A DNA stretch of 64,000 bases from Unio delphinus (GCA_029339505.1 JAQISU010000003.1:23411501-23475500), one strand, 5' to 3'; counted from the stretch's first letter, positions 1 through 11,966 are shown. The notes: a model not told the origin generated them from the letters alone. Numbers and translations are program-made.

Positions 1-55
1 AATAGCCTAAAAGTGCTGGTGCGCCGTTAAAATTCAAGTAAACAAACAAACAAAC
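1..55 (+). mobile_element. 3' terminus of an I-group LINE entering from the left
   Basis: The window opens inside the conserved LINE 3' end (AATAGCCTAAAAGTGCTGGT, then GCGCCGTTAAAATTCAAG) followed by a short CAAA-repeat tail. The same terminus closes LINE copies A, C, D and E in this window, so this is the end of another plus-strand copy that lies mostly outside. Confidence 0.85.
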
Positions 56-1724
56 ATAAGGGAAGCAACTCTATTATTTGATATAATTAGTGCCTGTCCA
101 TACAGAAATACTTTACAACATACAAGCTAAAATTACAAATCGCACACAGATGGACAAATGACTGGCAAAGTCAACTGGGTTTTATATATATTTAAAATAC
201 TATTATATTTTAAAGGAGAGGAAGTTGGCCCTGGAACTTTGTAGTTCTAAGGGAAAGGAGTACAATCCTAAGTTTAAGGAATTAGACTGTAGGGAAATCA
301 ATATTCTACCAGTAGGCCATTTTTTCAGTCGAGTTTGTTAAATCACAAGATACATACGGTAAGTAGGTAAACATTTTTATGTACAGTGAAAGCATAAGAC
401 TTATCAGTTGTAAGATTAATATTTCAATAATAGCATGTTTGCCCCTTAATTAATGGTCATACAAAGCATGATGCAGATTTTAAATAAAACGGATGATAAT
501 GATGATGGTCTATCAGGGTTTTCTTTTAAAGCACGAGGATTGCAGTTGCCATTGACAAAAAATGCTATGGCATTGTCAGGTATTCATATATGTTAGTACT
601 TAGTATTCAGTAACTAGCACTAGTATTTTTTTAAGTTTTCAAAACAATGCATACAATGTATAGCCTGTAATATATCCCAACACAAGATTAAGACTTAATA
701 ATCCTTGCAATATTTCATTTATGCAACTGGAAAAATGAATACTGTTATGCTAAATAGTTTGTTTCATTGCATTATCTCCATTCTACACAGAGCATACTCA
801 TTTCCATTTCATCTTCTATCATAGATATTCTAATAAAAATGAGCTAGTGCCATACCACTGCATTTATGATTGAAATTGGTCAATCAAATAATGTAACCAA
901 CGTAAGCAGCTTCAAATAATTATCACTGAGAAAAAATGATTCTATTTCACTTTTAAAAAAGTGTTGTCTGCATAATTATAATTTATTGGTGGGCAACATC
1001 TGCCTATAAGAGTCATTATGTTTCATGAATGACAGTTCCTGACTAAACTTTAAAGTTTTAAACTGCTATCACAACAATGATACATACTTCTGATCTTTTA
1101 GGATCACTGTAGCTATCCACAAAACTGTCAACCCTGTCCTGGTTCATGAAGTAGGTTTTTTCATGTCTTGCTTTCCCCAGACCTTGCCCAAGCCCAGAAG
1201 ACTGTTTATGAACTAGCCCAAAGTTTGCATCCATGCAAATTACTTTGGTAAATCCCTGTTTAAACTTATGATAATTATTTCCTCATTCAAATAATTTGTG
1301 ATGCGTGACTTGAATATTAAATTTGGAAAACTCTCATGAAGTAAACAAAAGGAGACATAAAATATTTTACTTCTATGTATAAAATGATAAAAAAGAACCA
1401 AATAACATCATCAAAGTTGTCTGAAAATAAGAAATTTCACATACTTTCAACATACCACTTGGCATAATGACTAGATTATTTTAGTATTTAAAAACAAATA
1501 CAATATAAAATTGTTACATTTGCAAATTTTGTATTAGAAATCTACCAGGCTACATGGTGTGCATTTTCCAAAATCTAACTGGCCTATGAGGTTCCTAGCA
1601 CTCTTAAAAACTGTGGAGTGATAGCGGTAATCATTGGAACAGTCACCAATAATCAGCCTGTATATATATTCTCTACCTGAAACAATAAAAGTGTACAGGA
1701 TATTTAGTGACAATTAAAAATAGT
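56..1724. other. AT-rich stretch without a recognisable gene
   Basis: I see only short random ORFs and no domain, splice-site pair or repeat that I can name. The sequence is about two thirds A+T like the rest of the non-coding DNA here. Confidence 0.6.
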
Positions 1725-2027
1725 TAAAGGAAGCAAATCTCTATTTTAAACTATAACTTGTATGCCATCACCTAGAATATTTTTATCTAATGCAAATATC
1801 ACCTCTTATTTACAACATCTTATCATCAACATACACCATTTACATCTCCCGTTGATTGGGAAGCTTCATATTTTCTTGTCACCAACATCTTACCATTTTA
1901 TATTTAACTATGTTTTTTATATCGCTGGTCGATGTTAAACCTTTCTTATTTTTGAACATCTAACCTATTGTATGGCGCTAAATAGCCTAATAGTGCTGGT
2001 GCGCCGTTAAAATTCAAGCAAACAAAA
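1725..2027 (+). mobile_element. 5'-truncated I-group LINE, 3' UTR only
   Basis: The fragment starts at the last codons of the RNase H-containing ORF (the TAAAGGAAGCAAATCTC stretch) and runs through the whole LINE 3' UTR to GCGCCGTTAAAATTCAAGCAAACAAA. It closely matches positions 22550-22860 of copy A. No clear target-site duplication was found. Confidence 0.9.
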
Positions 2028-2409
2028 TACCTTGCATATAAGCATTTCATTACCACAAGAATAGCATCATTAATTATCCTATCTCGAGTTGCTGCCAGAA
2101 AAGGATACCCCGCACAAATGAAATAAACAACAAGGATGTGTCTTTATGCCTTCTAATTGTTCAAATGTATTTATGGCTACTGCTTCAAATTTTATGCCAT
2201 GGAGAATAGGTGCAGTACGAATCGACCTGCACATGCATAGCGATGTAGCTGGGGATTCTTTGTCCTTTCTTTCAGTAGTTTTACAGATTTAACCAAAAAT
2301 AGAGGCAGTAAGTCTTTTGCACCTCTCGTCACCCCATTGTTTACAGGCAGACTGATTTCTTGTTGCTTTCTAGACTAGGTTAGCCTGGCCTTTGGTAATT
2401 TGTGTTAAT
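2028..2409. other. short non-coding gap between two LINE tails
   Basis: I see nothing coding here. The last ten bases (2400-2409, TTTGTGTTAA) are the left target-site duplication of the next LINE fragment. Confidence 0.6.
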
Positions 2410-2559
2410 CCCGTTGATTGGGAAACTTCATATTTTACTTTTATGTTAACTATTTGGGGTTTTATATCTGGTCGATATTAAACATGAATAAATACAACCT
2501 ATTATATGGCGCTAAATAGCCTAAAAGTGCTGGTGCGCCGTTAAAAGTCAATTAATCAG
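2410..2559 (+). mobile_element. 150-bp LINE 3' end with target-site duplication
   Basis: The sequence begins in the 3' UTR at TCCCGTTGATTGGGAAAC and ends with the GCGCCGTTAAAA terminus. TTTGTGTTAA is present on both sides (2400-2409 and 2560-2569), so this is a very short target-primed insertion, not a deletion remnant. Confidence 0.9.
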
Positions 2560-2628
2560 TTTGTGTTAAGTTTTGTTTCCTCGAGAAAATGTTCTTCCAT
2601 GGTTTGTGTCTTGTACTTGTGATTTTTG

Positions 2629-3264
2629 CTAAGTGCTGGGGGTGGGGAAGATGTGGTGTACTGGCATCTTTATTGAGCCATTATAATTCAAACAAATATT
2701 TCTAAAATGATCTGGGTAGGCTTCTTGAACACGATATTTGGTAGGGCGCGAGTCGAATTGCAGTGTTCTGACATTTCCACCAATGGTCTGCAGGTGATGT
2801 GCTTTGAGAGAAAAACCTTTCTGTGGTTTTGCTTTATGAAATGTCTGCAGTACCCGAGTGCACGACATAATCAGACAAAATGATTCCATCTTGTTAAAAC
2901 CTGAAACTTGCATACAAGACCGTAACAACATTTTTGTTGATATATCTTGTCCAGCACCACATTCACAATGAGCTTCTTGTACTACCGCATTTTCATCCAG
3001 TGACAGGTCTACTTTTTAGGTTACCGACTTCATCAATTCAGCCCATACAATGGATAAGTATGTAAACACTGTAGCATCGCAAGAACCTCTCTTCATACAT
3101 ATCTCTGAACTTGGCAACAAAGATCTTGCAATACAGAGACAGGTATTATCTCAACCTTTCCATGGTGAATTGGGGAAAATTGCTGGTCATACCGACATGG
3201 GCATCCTGGTACTGATCTAGACCTGGAATATCCATCTTGAACTCTGGCTCAGTAGTACCAGATG
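2629..3264 (-). pseudogene. SWIM-type zinc-finger protein, broken last exon
   Basis: A splice acceptor (TATAAAAATTCAG) precedes an exon start at 3264. The exon encodes, with stops and frame changes, a stretch beginning MDIPGLDQYQDAH, then AHCECGAGQ, which is the CxC half of a SWIM finger, and then an open 100-residue segment (2931-2629) with LQFDSRPTKYRVQEAY and a Pro-rich end. The distal CxH pair of the SWIM finger is lost, at a point where the frame is also disturbed. SWIM fingers bind DNA or protein and are common in transposase-like families expanded in molluscs. At least three in-frame stops lie between 3130 and 2960. The family call rests on the CxCxAG motif and general resemblance, so it is moderate. 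Confidence 0.5.
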
Positions 3265-4142
3265 CTGAATTTTTATTATAAAACTATAAACTGTAAAGAA
3301 ATACAAATAAAGATTAAAAATTGTTTTCTGTTCCATTATTTGTCATACAGTTCATTTCACTGGTTCTGTTTGTCCCATGATACCAGCCAAACTACATAAG
3401 CTTTATTGTTTACCTGCTGCGTACAATTAAGATAATTTACTCTCGTTAGTCTTAGTGGTGAAATAATGACAAGAATTAGACCCTCTTCAATACTTTTTGT
3501 CAGTATTACTTGAGAATTTAAAAAATCACACAATCAATAACTTATGATATTTTTAAAACTAATTTTGATAATTTAAAAACGGCTTTTTGTGATTGTTTAT
3601 ATTGCAGGAGATGTCCCTTTTTTATTTCAATGTTGTAATTACATATAACGTTTACTATAATTGGGGGGTTTAAAAATACATAGAAACGAATAAAAAGATA
3701 AAAGTTCAAAATGACAAGACACTTTTACTTTTTGTAAATACTTTTTTCTAGTCGTTTATTTACAGCACTTGTTATCTTCTGCCTTGAAAACAAGGTATAT
3801 ATGCTTGGAGAGAGAGAGAGAGAGAGCAATATCATGAACATGTGATCTGTTCTTTCCAGAAACATGGTTAATAGAATACAAGAGCTGTTGAAGCAACAAT
3901 CAAAAAGTAATGCACGCCTGTAGACTAAAAATTTTGTAAGCAGTTAAATGTCGAAGATTTGTGTCAATACATCTAATGTTCAATAGTCATCTATGATTTA
4001 TTAATTAATTAAAAAATAGGACTTGTGCATGAGTAAATATTTGCTCATAGTTGACTATAACATATTTTCAAGGTTGGCGTCTTTAAACAACTTCACTGTA
4101 ATCTTGTTTGGAACGTGCTAAGAAAAGTGTATGCACACTTAC
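3265..4142 (-). other. probable intron, with a GA microsatellite
   Basis: This lies between the GTAAGT donor at 4142 and the acceptor at 3265 on the minus strand. It contains a (GA)n run at about 3811-3826 and otherwise AT-rich sequence with no gene. Confidence 0.4.
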
Positions 4143-4610
4143 CTCTCAGTGAGCTCCTTTTTCCGAGCAGAAACTTTGGCAATTCTCATCTTTAACTCGT
4201 ATTTCTGGAAGAATCCACGATTCATCAACTGAACTTCTCGACACTTTGCAATTGCTACTCCGTCGAAATGAACCGAGTTGACTAACAGCTCCATCTAGTA
4301 CAACTAGCACTGTGAGAATCCTATTAGACCACTCATTTACATTTCCTGTTTCTATGCCATAGGCTTTACAAAGCAAAATCATATCCGATTTCAAGAAGCT
4401 AACAAATAATATAGCCTTCAAATCATAAATCTGTGATTTCAGTTTTAAGTGAGAATACAGTTGATTTTCTGACTGATCTTCCAAGATATATATCATGTTC
4501 AAAGCGTATGCATCACTACTATGCTTGTGCTTTGATCGCATGACCACCCTCTTTCTCAAACTGTATATCATTTTTCCGAAACTGGAGTCTATTTTTGAAT
4601 TTAATGTCAT
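4143..4610 (-). pseudogene. unrecognised 154-residue exon ending at a splice donor
   Basis: The frame is open from 4610 to a TGA at 4148-4146, and two codons later the exon meets a strong donor (GAGAG|GTAAGT at 4143/4142). The product is basic near the N terminus (KRVVMRSKHKHSS) and has a hydrophobic middle segment (AILFVSFLKSDMILLC). It ends with an Ser/Arg-rich part (FRRSSNCKVSRSSVDESW). I do not recognise the family. The donor and the length argue for a real exon, possibly upstream of the SWIM exon about 0.9 kb away, with the TGA a later mutation. No signal peptide is evident. Confidence 0.35.
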
Positions 4611-5115
4611 CTATTCTACTGTAACGACTTATCATATCTTCTTATAGATCTCTGATACATAAAGCAATCACGGTGTCATTCACTTGTGTGGCTCTTATAC
4701 TGGGATCAAACTTGATGTGCAGCAACTTCGAATTAAGTGTCTCGTCTTTAAGTATTAGTCTTACAATACTGTAAACTTCTGCACCATGCCAATGTAATGA
4801 ATCTACTTGTTAATACTGCTTCCTTTTATCGTCAACTTACAAGAAAAAAATCAAATACAAGTCCTTGATGTTAGTTTAAACATGGTCTATATTATGTCTT
4901 TGTGTCTGGTGCAAGGTCTGTTAATACTTGCTGTTGTTTTCCAAACCAACAGCTGAACTTGTAAAGTGGTCTAACATTTTTACCTGTAAGAAACATTGAC
5001 TGACCAAGCTAAAGTACGCCTTTCTGTACAAGATGTTCTTTCCTTTCTTCATATTATGGTATCTACCCTTTGCAATAAATCTTGTCCTGACTCTGATAAA
5101 AGTATGGATTGATTG
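4611..5115. other. non-coding stretch
   Basis: I see no gene, repeat or known motif. It may be upstream or intronic sequence of the minus-strand exon that ends at 4610. Confidence 0.5.
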
Positions 5116-5418
5116 CATTTTAACGGTGCACCAGCACTTTTGGGCTAATTAGCGCCACACAATAGGTTACATGTAAAAACGTTTTAAAAAAGATGAAGGT
5201 TTTAGTTTTAATATCGACCAGCGATATAAAAAAAAATAGTTTAAAGTATAAGGTTAAGATGGTAACAGTAAATATATAACTTTTAAGATCAACTGGGGAT
5301 GAAAAAATGGTGTATGGTAATGAAGACGGATGAAAAGATCTTGAAAATAAGGGACGGTATTTGCAATACATATAAGTGCTCAATGTGATGGCATACAAGT
5401 TATAGTTTAAAATAAAGG
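5116..5418 (-). mobile_element. I-group LINE 3' UTR, older copy
   Basis: The reverse-complement terminus (ATTTTAACGGTGCACCAGCA, then TTTTGGGCTAATTAGCGCC) starts the fragment, and the 3' UTR runs back to the ORF2 end (GGCATACAAGTTATAGTTTA). It carries more mismatches and small indels than the other copies, so it is probably older. Confidence 0.85.
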
Positions 5419-6409
5419 TATATTATCAAAGTTTATGTTGAATCCAAATACTCGAGTGATATTTCACAAATATTAAGAATTATATACGGACAGAGGATTG
5501 AATAATTACATTGCCTTTCAAAACTAACAATCCAGAAATACATGGTACATGACAAAGATTAAATGAAAGAGAGAAAGAGTACAGAAGTGGTACAAAAACC
5601 GATGATCATAATATCTCTCCCATTTGTTAATTAGTTTGTCAGAATAACACCCACTGTATCTGTCATAAGTTAGTGCAGTAGGGATTGGAAATATTTCTAT
5701 CTCAGAAAAATAATTTTAATAAAACACATTTTCTAAGGAATTTGTCATATTTTGATATCACATATTTAAATCAAATGCATTTCTTTGCATCTGTCCTTTA
5801 TAGTATTTTATGTCTGTATTTACATTTAAAGAAAACTAAATTGTCTCACTTCAGTAAATCATTTGTCTCGTTCATTCAATGATCCAATTACAGAACCTAT
5901 AACAATGAGTCTACAGTTTCTGAAAGGTTTAGCTGACCTTGTAGCTGCATAACGTTCAGCATGTAACCCACCAGAATTTGATTTGCGTTAAATTGTTGCT
6001 TGTCCTAACACTAGGGATATTATTTTTGTACGATAGGAATTATATGTTGGATTAGTTGCGCTATGATAGAAAGACCTCTCTTAGCAAACACATTTTCAAC
6101 AATGTTATTGTTGATTCTGGAAGGAACAATGTATTGACCTATTTTTTTAAACACAACTTTGCTAATGACATGAAACCATGATACATGAAATCAAGATCCT
6201 CTGTTCTTTCCCTTGTTATTAAATTCTCTTACTGACACTGAATTGACAACTTGTTTATCCCATGACTTTAACCAGTCATATGTTAAGTCTTAAGTGACAA
6301 GTCTTCTTAAATGTCATCCGTTATATCTTTTACAGGTCAAGTTTCACTGAAAAATGAAACTAAACAAAACTGTATGATGCAGAAGATTATTGGTGCATAG
6401 TCATCAAAT
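5419..6409. other. AT-rich stretch without a recognisable gene
   Basis: A plus-strand ORF of 65 codons at 5685-5882 is low-complexity (Phe, Leu, Ser) and has no family resemblance, so it is not called. Confidence 0.5.
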
Positions 6410-6850
6410 TCAACATGTCCGAACTTTAACAGCAATTCTGTTTCTCATCTTTGGAAACGTGCTCATCAGAAAGCTTCTGATGAACTGAGAAAGGATGCGT
6501 GATGTGGTCACACTTATAGGCATCAATCCACATATTCCAGATGATAAAGAAACCATCAACAGTGATAAGTCTCTTATGAAAGTCCTCAAAACCACTACTT
6601 AAAATACTGTTCCTAATCTTCTTCAGTAAATAGCATGGGACTTTCATGACAATTTCTCTCTGGATTTCTGTAGTGTTTGGCAAGCATCTTTGTTGATGGT
6701 TGAATCAACACATTTCCAGGTTGTAATAAATAGATTACTTTGCGATATATGTGTATTTGGATAATTTACCAATGGCCATATGGAATATGTTTTACCAACA
6801 TTTTGATTGGCTATTTCACTTTCTACTTTACCCATGGTAGCTGCCTGCAT
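6410..6850 (-). pseudogene. unrecognised minus-strand coding relic
   Basis: Two overlapping reading frames (6850-6644 and 6683-6426) join into one plausible segment. The first gives IWPLVNYPNTHISQSN; the second gives VPCYLLKKIRNSILSSGF, DFHKRLITVDGFFIIWNMW and HPFSVHQKLSDEHVSKDE. Amino-acid composition with Trp, His and Cys looks like a globular protein and not random translation, and the frame change suggests decay. I cannot name the family; it may belong to a transposon-derived gene. Confidence 0.3.
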
Positions 6851-7032
6851 AATCTTTTTCTCTGGACCAAAATAATACCAACTAATTAGCTATCAGATTA
6901 GAATTGAAGTAAAATGTTGTAAAGGATTAATAACATTGAATACTGTATCTTCATTAAATATAGATGTACAGAGTGTTTCAAAATTGGCCTTATATTCCAT
7001 TATGGAATTGCGTCAATTTTAGAGTTGATAAT

Positions 7033-7421
7033 TTCGAGGGAGATTGGAAAGTGATCACTGCTGTGAAGGTCATCTGCGAACTTCCATTCATAGTCCAAAA
7101 GCAGTCGATTGGTTTGGGTCGTTTGTTTTGATTAGTTTTTACATTTCCATGTTGGTTTGCTACAATTTCAGCACCCATGCTCCAAGCCCACCATGGTGCC
7201 CAACGGGGGGACACTTTTCAAGTACCAGGGATACACATATGCTATAATAAGTTTAAAAAAATTACCTAGGATTGACCCGTGAAGTCGTAAAATTACCTCC
7301 CGATTGATCTGTTAAGCCACCGACGTCTAGCTTGTCTTGAAAAACTTTGGAAACGGAAAATCAAAGGGATAGAACGTAGGCGCAACGATGGTATCAAGAG
7401 AGACACAAAAAAGGTGAGCAG
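7033..7421 (-). mobile_element. internally deleted I-group LINE: 5' UTR fused to endonuclease
   Basis: Read on the minus strand, 7421-7160 matches the LINE 5' leader (compare 29790-29530 of copy C). 7150-7113 matches the first codons of ORF1, and 7112-7033 matches the endonuclease region around the Ser-Asp-His-Phe-Pro motif (compare 19480-19560 of copy A). Nearly all of ORF1 and the start of ORF2 are missing between them, so this is a deletion derivative, and its 3' half is absent too. Confidence 0.8.
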
Positions 7422-7424
7422 CTT

Positions 7425-7925
7425 GATACCTGCATATCGTATCTAGTATTTAGAGACCTAAAGAGAAAGCCGCCTAGGTCATTCCAAAAGAATTTGTAGA
7501 ATTCTACAGTAAATCCATCGGAACCAAAGCTAGTTTCATAATATATATTGCTCAACCACATTCCTCAAACGTTAACTTACCTTCACATGAGATTCTTTCA
7601 AAATCTGAGTTTTTTTTATCATGATTAAACAAGTGGTTAAGCTTTTGGAAGTTATATTTGTTTTTGCTTTGGTATTTTTCATAAAAGTCTTTCTTTTGAT
7701 TTAATATTTCTTTTGGATCTGTTACACTTGTTCCATCTTCCGTAATTCTTTTGTTTTGCTTGTGTAATTTCTCTATTCGAGATTAAGAAAATATTTAGTT
7801 TCTTTCACCAGACTCGTACCATCTTGCCTTGGATCTTAATAATACACCTTCCACCTCTTTTTTCCTCGTTTCTTCTAAATGCGCTTGTTTTTTGTTCAAT
7901 TCGTTCATCGTTTTCACAGTAACCA
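7425..7925 (-). mobile_element. L1/Tx1-type LINE fragment, endonuclease-RT linker and RT start
   Basis: The minus-strand translation contains SKARWYESGERN, the typical linker motif (arg-trp-x-glu-x-gly-glu) before the L1-clade reverse transcriptase. It is followed by a Lys-rich stretch and FGSDGFTVEFYKFFWND, the RT entry motif. Stops and a frame change interrupt it. This is a second LINE lineage, unlike the I-group copies, and it abuts the 5' leader of the neighbouring I-group fragment with almost no spacer. Confidence 0.7.
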
Positions 7926-9141
7926 CCTAAACTTTAGAGAATTCTGTAAACACTGCCATATTGAATTGGTCAGCATTGTAAATATATTATGCAGTTGTTT
8001 TTGAAAACAAAATTTGCACAGCAGCAGTGCTGATAGCCAAGCTGTAATCATACCTGACAAGACTAGAAACAAACGCACACAAATCTTTGCTCCAGTTGTT
8101 TTGATTGTTTAAATTATTAAATATGGAATATCACCTACATTTATGAGTGAGTTCTGAAATATTCATATTAAGTATTTCTTCAAGATTTGAAAACAAAATG
8201 ATGATAGAGATTGCTATCATGCATTTATGTCTAATGTTTGAAAAAATTTGGAAATGTATTTTGATACCTGTGGGAGTTTCTTGTACGACAGTATATATTT
8301 AGAATCTGATGTCATCAAATATGTGTAAGATCTGTAGAAAATTTTATTATTTCAAGAAACAAGAGACATAACTTCCAGTTGTGCTTAAATCAACAAAAAT
8401 GATAACATGCTCACATTTTACTTGATCGTAAGTAAAATAAACAAAAAAAACTGAAATTATGACATTACTAAGTTTTATAATGTTCACAGTGAGGGTGTCA
8501 AGATTAACTCCTGCCATGTTGCCCAGAAATCCTCAGACCAAATTAACTAATAAGTTCTGAAATTATTTTTCACTATGTCTGGGACATAACATAAAAGTCA
8601 TGTCATGTCCCATAATCAAATCAATTTTATGCCAATCTCAAAATTTCCTATATTGACTGTACACCTGCTCAGTCAGTTCTTGATTTCATTATAGTATGGT
8701 GGTGTATAGTTCCTTGTTGACAGTGACTCAATCTCATATTGTTATATACATGAAACAAAAGTGAGATATTAATATTTATCATTGAAGGGTTTATTGCATC
8801 CCGAGTGTAATAAAGATTTTGTCATTGTCATTCTCACACAGACCCAGTTGCCAGTTACATCAAAGACATTAACTTAGTTACAATTTGAAATGTACCATGT
8901 ATCTGACACGTTCATTGCATTTTATGTGTGAACAAAAAAATACGTGACCTTCACTAAACAAAATAGCTCAGTTGTATCATGTCTTTACATCAAAGACATT
9001 AACTTAGTTACAATTTCAAATGTACCATGCCATACAAATAGTAAAGTGCAAACAATTAAATAACTGTACAAATGAGTACTCTGTCAGATGAAATGAAACA
9101 AACTTAGTTATGGAGTATGATAATGTAATTAAAATAAAATG
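7926..9141. other. non-coding stretch
   Basis: I see no gene. It contains the 45-bp repeat pair listed separately. Confidence 0.5.
8855..9019 (+). repeat. 45-bp direct repeat at 120-bp spacing
   Basis: TTACATCAAAGACATTAACT and the following 25 bases (to ACCATG) occur at 8855-8899 and again at 8975-9019 with one mismatch (G/C at the AATTT-AAAT step). The unrelated 75 bases between them make this a spaced repeat, not a simple tandem. Confidence 0.85.
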
Positions 9142-9685
9142 TCACTGTAAATTAAATTTGAGCATACTCAAAAGAAAATAAAAGTTTACAACCTTCTTTA
9201 GCATCCATCTCCTACCTCTCCAACTGAGATGGACGCCGTCTTGGTGGAGAAAGTTCCATCGGAATCCTCGATTCCCGATTATAATCATGTACCGCACGAT
9301 TAGTTGTTGAATATATGGCCAACTCACGATTGATCCATTGAATTATTCTAGTGTACTGTCCCACGGAAAGACGCCGGGGACGTTCCCTAGGTAAGAACGC
9401 TCCTACAAGAATGGTGGTTATTCCTATATGTAAATACATTTCCACCAACCTTTTAAGATTGTCCACAATTTCCGGGGGATATAAATAACCCACTTCATTC
9501 TCCCCAATCTCAAGGAAAATGACGTCAGGAAACGGCCCCGGTATAAACCCATCCATGAAATTTGTTATCTTTGCTCCGGAAATCGCATAATAGGATAACG
9601 TAAGATAGTTCGGTATATGACAAGAACCTAACATATCTGAACGTAGTCGTGCCACGATACTATGGCCAATCATTAGAAGATGCAT
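9142..9685 (-). pseudogene. SGNH/GDSL hydrolase-like protein with a frameshift
   Basis: The main frame runs 9685-9212 (157 residues). Block I is MIGHSIVAR with the likely nucleophile Ser; block II Gly is in YAISGAKI; block III is IGENEVG (Gly-x-Asn); block V, DGVHLSWRG with the Asp and His, lies in another frame (9327-9142). A frameshift near 9250-9270 therefore separates the last catalytic residues from the rest. SGNH enzymes are esterases or lipases. Stand-alone SGNH ORFs of this size also occur in some retroelements, for example Ngaro-type YR elements and some CR1-like LINEs. No RT or recombinase adjoins this one and no signal peptide is seen, so a retroelement remnant is an inference. Confidence 0.65.
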
Positions 9686-10233
9686 TCTGCAAAATGGTGC
9701 TTCATCCGCCAGTTAAAGACTGGTGTATCCACCATGTGGCATCCAAATCCTTTCTAAGAACGCACGGCTGCTAATGCCTGACGTCAGCAATTCAAATCCC
9801 CCCAGATATTTAGTTTAATTCTGAAATATGCAAGGTCACTGTCCTTACAAAAACCAGAATCATAAAGGCGCTTTCGTTCATCTCTGCTGGGAATACTGTC
9901 CTGAAGAAAAGATGGAAAGTGTTTGTGAAAATGCAAAAAATACCAATTACTCATTACTACCCAAAATGAAATCCAATATGGCTTCAGCAGCAAACTTGAA
10001 AGGGCTACAGATAATGGATTATAATTAATTTAACATGTGTGCCTTATCAGCAGTCAAGAAGTCCAAGCTCAGATAGCCCTGGGAAGATAAACAACAGATG
10101 CTGAAGGTGTTGACAGTCTCCGGTATCAACTATCCAGAATGCTGCCATTAATATTCTGGCCAAATGTCTCTACTAACAGGCTGAAATCTGATACAGCACC
10201 AAGGGTCACATCATACTTATAACAATCCTCCCA
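9686..10233. other. non-coding stretch
   Basis: I see no convincing gene. The low-coordinate-side continuation of the gypsy pol fragment may reach to about 10130 in degraded form. Confidence 0.45.
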
Positions 10234-11835
10234 CTATACCCTATACAGAATTCCATCTTCCATTATGATCCGATCCCACTGAGCCCAGTATGTTTTCATT
10301 ACTTGCGAAAGATTTGAAACTTCAGGCCATAGAGGACGCTTGTTTTGAGTTTTCCAATCCTGCAAGGCTGACAAAGGTTCATTTTGAGTTTGAGCAGCTA
10401 TAATTTCTTCTTTGGATATTTTATCATGCCAATCGTTGCAACATTGTTTTCCAGGAATCTCCTGACTTTCACAAATGTTGTGTGGCTGCGCTGCATTTTG
10501 AATGGTAAGTCCTTGTTTATTTTGTTTGGTGATGACTTGACTTCTTGTAGTTACGCGCATGGGAAATTCATCAGTTTTTGAATGGTCGTCTTTAAGATTA
10601 CATGAAGAGTCTTTCAGTTCTTGTCTTTCACAATAATTACACATTTCACATGGTCGTCTTGACAAACTATCCGCATTTTGATGCTGTTTGCCAGGACGGT
10701 GAATGATTTTGAAATCATAAGCATTGAGAATTTCAAGCCAACGAGCCATTGTCCCTCAATGTTTTTAAATCTTAACAGCCATGTTAAAGCACCGTGGTCA
10801 GTTCTCACCGTAAAGGGAACTCCATATACATAATGATGAAAGTGTTTCACGGAATCAATGACTGCAAGTAATTCTCTACGGGTAACACAATAGTTTCGTT
10901 CGGCTTTACTGAGAACTCTGCTAAAATATCCTACTACTTGCTCTCTTCCCTCGTGAATCTGGGCCAAAACAGCACCAATACCACATCCGCTAGCATCTGT
11001 ATCCAGGATAAACTGTTGCCTGGTAGATGGATAACATAAAATTGGCGCAGATGTAAGTGATGTTTTCAACAGTTCAAACGCGGTTTGACACTCTCCCGCC
11101 CAACGAAACTGCATTTGTTTTTCTGTGAGTTTATGAAGTAATTTTGCAACGGATGCAAAATCTTTCACAAACTTTCTGTAATAGGAACACAGACCCAGAA
11201 AACTACGAACTTCGCGTACATTTTTGGGTTGAGGCCAGTTTTTGACAGCCTCAATTTTCTTTGGGTCAGTAGAGATTCCTTTGTCGGAAACTATATGTCC
11301 CAAGAATGTCACCTCTTTCTTAAAGAAACCTTAAGGCCTGACTTTTCAATACGAGAAAGTGCCTCTTAAATTCTGTATATGTTCATCAAAAGATTTTCCA
11401 GTCACAATCACATCATCTAAGTAGATCAAGCAGATTTTCCAGTGAAGACCATGAAGAACAAGTTCCATAAGCCTCTCAAAAGTAGCTGGGGCATTACACA
11501 GTCCAAAGCTCATCACTTTAAATTCATAAAGTTCACATTGTGTGGAAAAAGCAGTCTTTTCTCGATCTTCTGGAACCGCTTCAACTTGATTGTATGCACT
11601 GGCAAGATCAAGGGTTGAGAACCAAATGGATTCTCTAAGCACATCCAGAGAGTCGTCGATTCTTGGCAAAGGAAAAGAGTCTTTGCGAGTTAAGCTATTT
11701 AAACGGCGGTAGTCAACACAAAGGCGAGGTGACTTGTCTTTGCGTTCTACCAGTACAATTGGAGCACTCCAAGGGCTCTTGGATGGTTGAACTATTCCTG
11801 AGTTATACGATTTATTTAAAATGTTGTCCAGTTTT
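10234..11835 (-). mobile_element. Ty3/gypsy pol fragment: RT and RNase H, broken
   Basis: Reading leftwards, the RT appears first (KSPWSAPIVLVERKDKSPRL, LCVDYRRLN, FPLPRIDDSLD, MSFGLCNAPATFERLM, catalytic CLIYLDDVIV). Next comes the connection ([30 protein letters not shown]) and RNase H ([26 protein letters not shown]). The end is the tether to the integrase ([18 protein letters not shown]). Frame changes near 11340 and 10745 break it into three frames. Gag, protease, the integrase core and both LTRs are missing, so it cannot function. The left limit inside the RT is at about 11835, where unrelated sequence begins. Confidence 0.9.
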
Positions 11836-11966
11836 GTGTTTAAAATCATTATTAACGTTTTCCCGATTGAAAAATATGGTAATGCCCAATTTAAATCGAT
11901 CAAAATGATTGGGTACATATTTCCCGCCATAATATTTAGATTGCTTACTTACTTCCCTTTGGCTGA

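Noticed and set aside
5120..5398. 92-codon ORF with hydrophobic segments
   Set aside because: It lies entirely within a LINE 3' UTR read on the LINE's own strand, and similar frames are not conserved in other copies.
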